Assembly (NCBI GenBank): GCA_021404985.1 | Contig: QWHP01000117.1 | Coordinates: 1 to 14,096 of the forward strand | DNA length: 14,096 nt | Direction: 5' to 3' | From: Actinobacteria bacterium ATB1 | GTDB taxonomy: Bacteria; Actinomycetota; Acidimicrobiia; UBA2766 | Shown: one piece after another, positions 13,892 to 14,096 of the stretch | Layout of the letters: each line of letters starts with the position of its first letter | How positions within the stretch are numbered: the first letter of the stretch is position 1 | Notes under the pieces: generated by a model | Database searches by the model: none | What the model saw: the letters and a program-made list of their open reading frames with translations, nothing else | What the model was told of the DNA's origin: nothing | Translations under genes and position numbers: made by a program

Positions 13892-14096
13892 ATGCCCGGC
13901 GACCCACGCTTCGAGGGGATAGATGCCTTTGTCTTCGACCTCGACGGCGTCATAACCGACACGGCGCGAGTTCACGCCGCCGCATGGAAGGATCTCTTCG
14001 ACTCCTATCTCGAGGTTCGGGCTGAGAGGACGGGTGAAGCTTGGACTCCGTTCGACCTCGACGGGGACTACCGGGCATACGTCGACGGCAAGCCGC
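13892..14096 (+). CDS. Beta-phosphoglucomutase-family HAD hydrolase (N-terminal 68 codons only)
   Basis: The gene starts at ATG 13892, one base after the ppdK stop, with GAGAAGG seven bases upstream inside ppdK. The visible 68 residues contain HAD motif I, FVFDLDGVITDTARVHAAAW, with Asp16 as nucleophile and Asp18 as acid/base. The cap region PFDLDGDYRAYVDGKP then follows. This combination is characteristic of beta-phosphoglucomutase-family proteins, which interconvert glucose 1- and 6-phosphates formed by disaccharide phosphorolysis. In actinobacteria they are often linked to a GH65 glycosyl hydrolase/phosphorylase, which would be expected just past the window edge. The tight spacing implies cotranscription with the dikinase. 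Family call is strong. Substrate, and whether the protein is fused to another domain, cannot be seen. Confidence 0.9.
   Translation, partial: MPGDPRFEGIDAFVFDLDGVITDTARVHAAAWKDLFDSYLEVRAERTGEAWTPFDLDGDYRAYVDGKP

Overview
This is a GC-rich chromosomal stretch that reads as Actinomycetota, probably a lineage of environmental lipid or ketone degraders such as Acidimicrobiia. That placement is inferred from three things: base composition, mixed use of Shine-Dalgarno and apparently leaderless starts, and the gene families present. I see no rRNA, tRNA, transposase, integrase, phage gene or CRISPR array. Coding density is high, and no gene-free stretch exceeds about 235 bp.

Layout from left to right. 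(1) Positions 1-714, minus strand: an ArsR-type repressor overlaps an SRPBCC/AHSA1-like gene by 4 bp. The pair is driven by a near-consensus promoter whose start point falls on the ATG. (2) 821-2038, plus: a single-pass membrane protein with a Pro/Gln-rich N-terminus and a long helical outer domain. (3) 2027-2240: a repeat-packed convergent intergenic region. It holds four exact 23-bp copies that begin inside the stop region of the previous gene, then two diverged 47-bp copies. (4) 2249-4575, minus: a Baeyer-Villiger-type flavin monooxygenase translationally coupled to an alpha/beta hydrolase, a plausible ketone-to-ester-to-acid-plus-alcohol route. (5) 4695-6191, plus: a beta-helix lipoprotein, divergent from the monooxygenase across a 7-9-7 inverted repeat. 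(6) 6154-6816, minus: an AhpD/carboxymuconolactone-decarboxylase-like protein, overlapping the lipoprotein gene tail to tail. (7) 6900-9012, plus: a two-gene operon of an APH-fold kinase and a lipocalin/CrtC-like protein of unknown function. (8) 9048-11047, minus: a compact three-gene operon of a ferritin-like diiron protein, a small SCP2-like protein, and a double-cluster ferredoxin fused to a zinc ribbon. (9) 11281 to the end, plus: pyruvate phosphate dikinase followed one base later by the start of a beta-phosphoglucomutase-type HAD gene.

The best candidate for an undescribed system is the operon at 9048-11047. It combines a diiron active site, its likely electron donor and a likely hydrophobic-ligand carrier, preceded by a perfect 14-bp palindrome. 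Its substrate cannot be read from the sequence. Next in interest are the repeat-packed convergent region, and a dikinase whose regulatory-threonine position beside the catalytic histidine is leucine. Together the window suggests aerobic oxidation of hydrophobic compounds (monooxygenase, hydrolase, diiron protein, SCP2-like protein) next to central carbon metabolism (dikinase, sugar-phosphate mutase).
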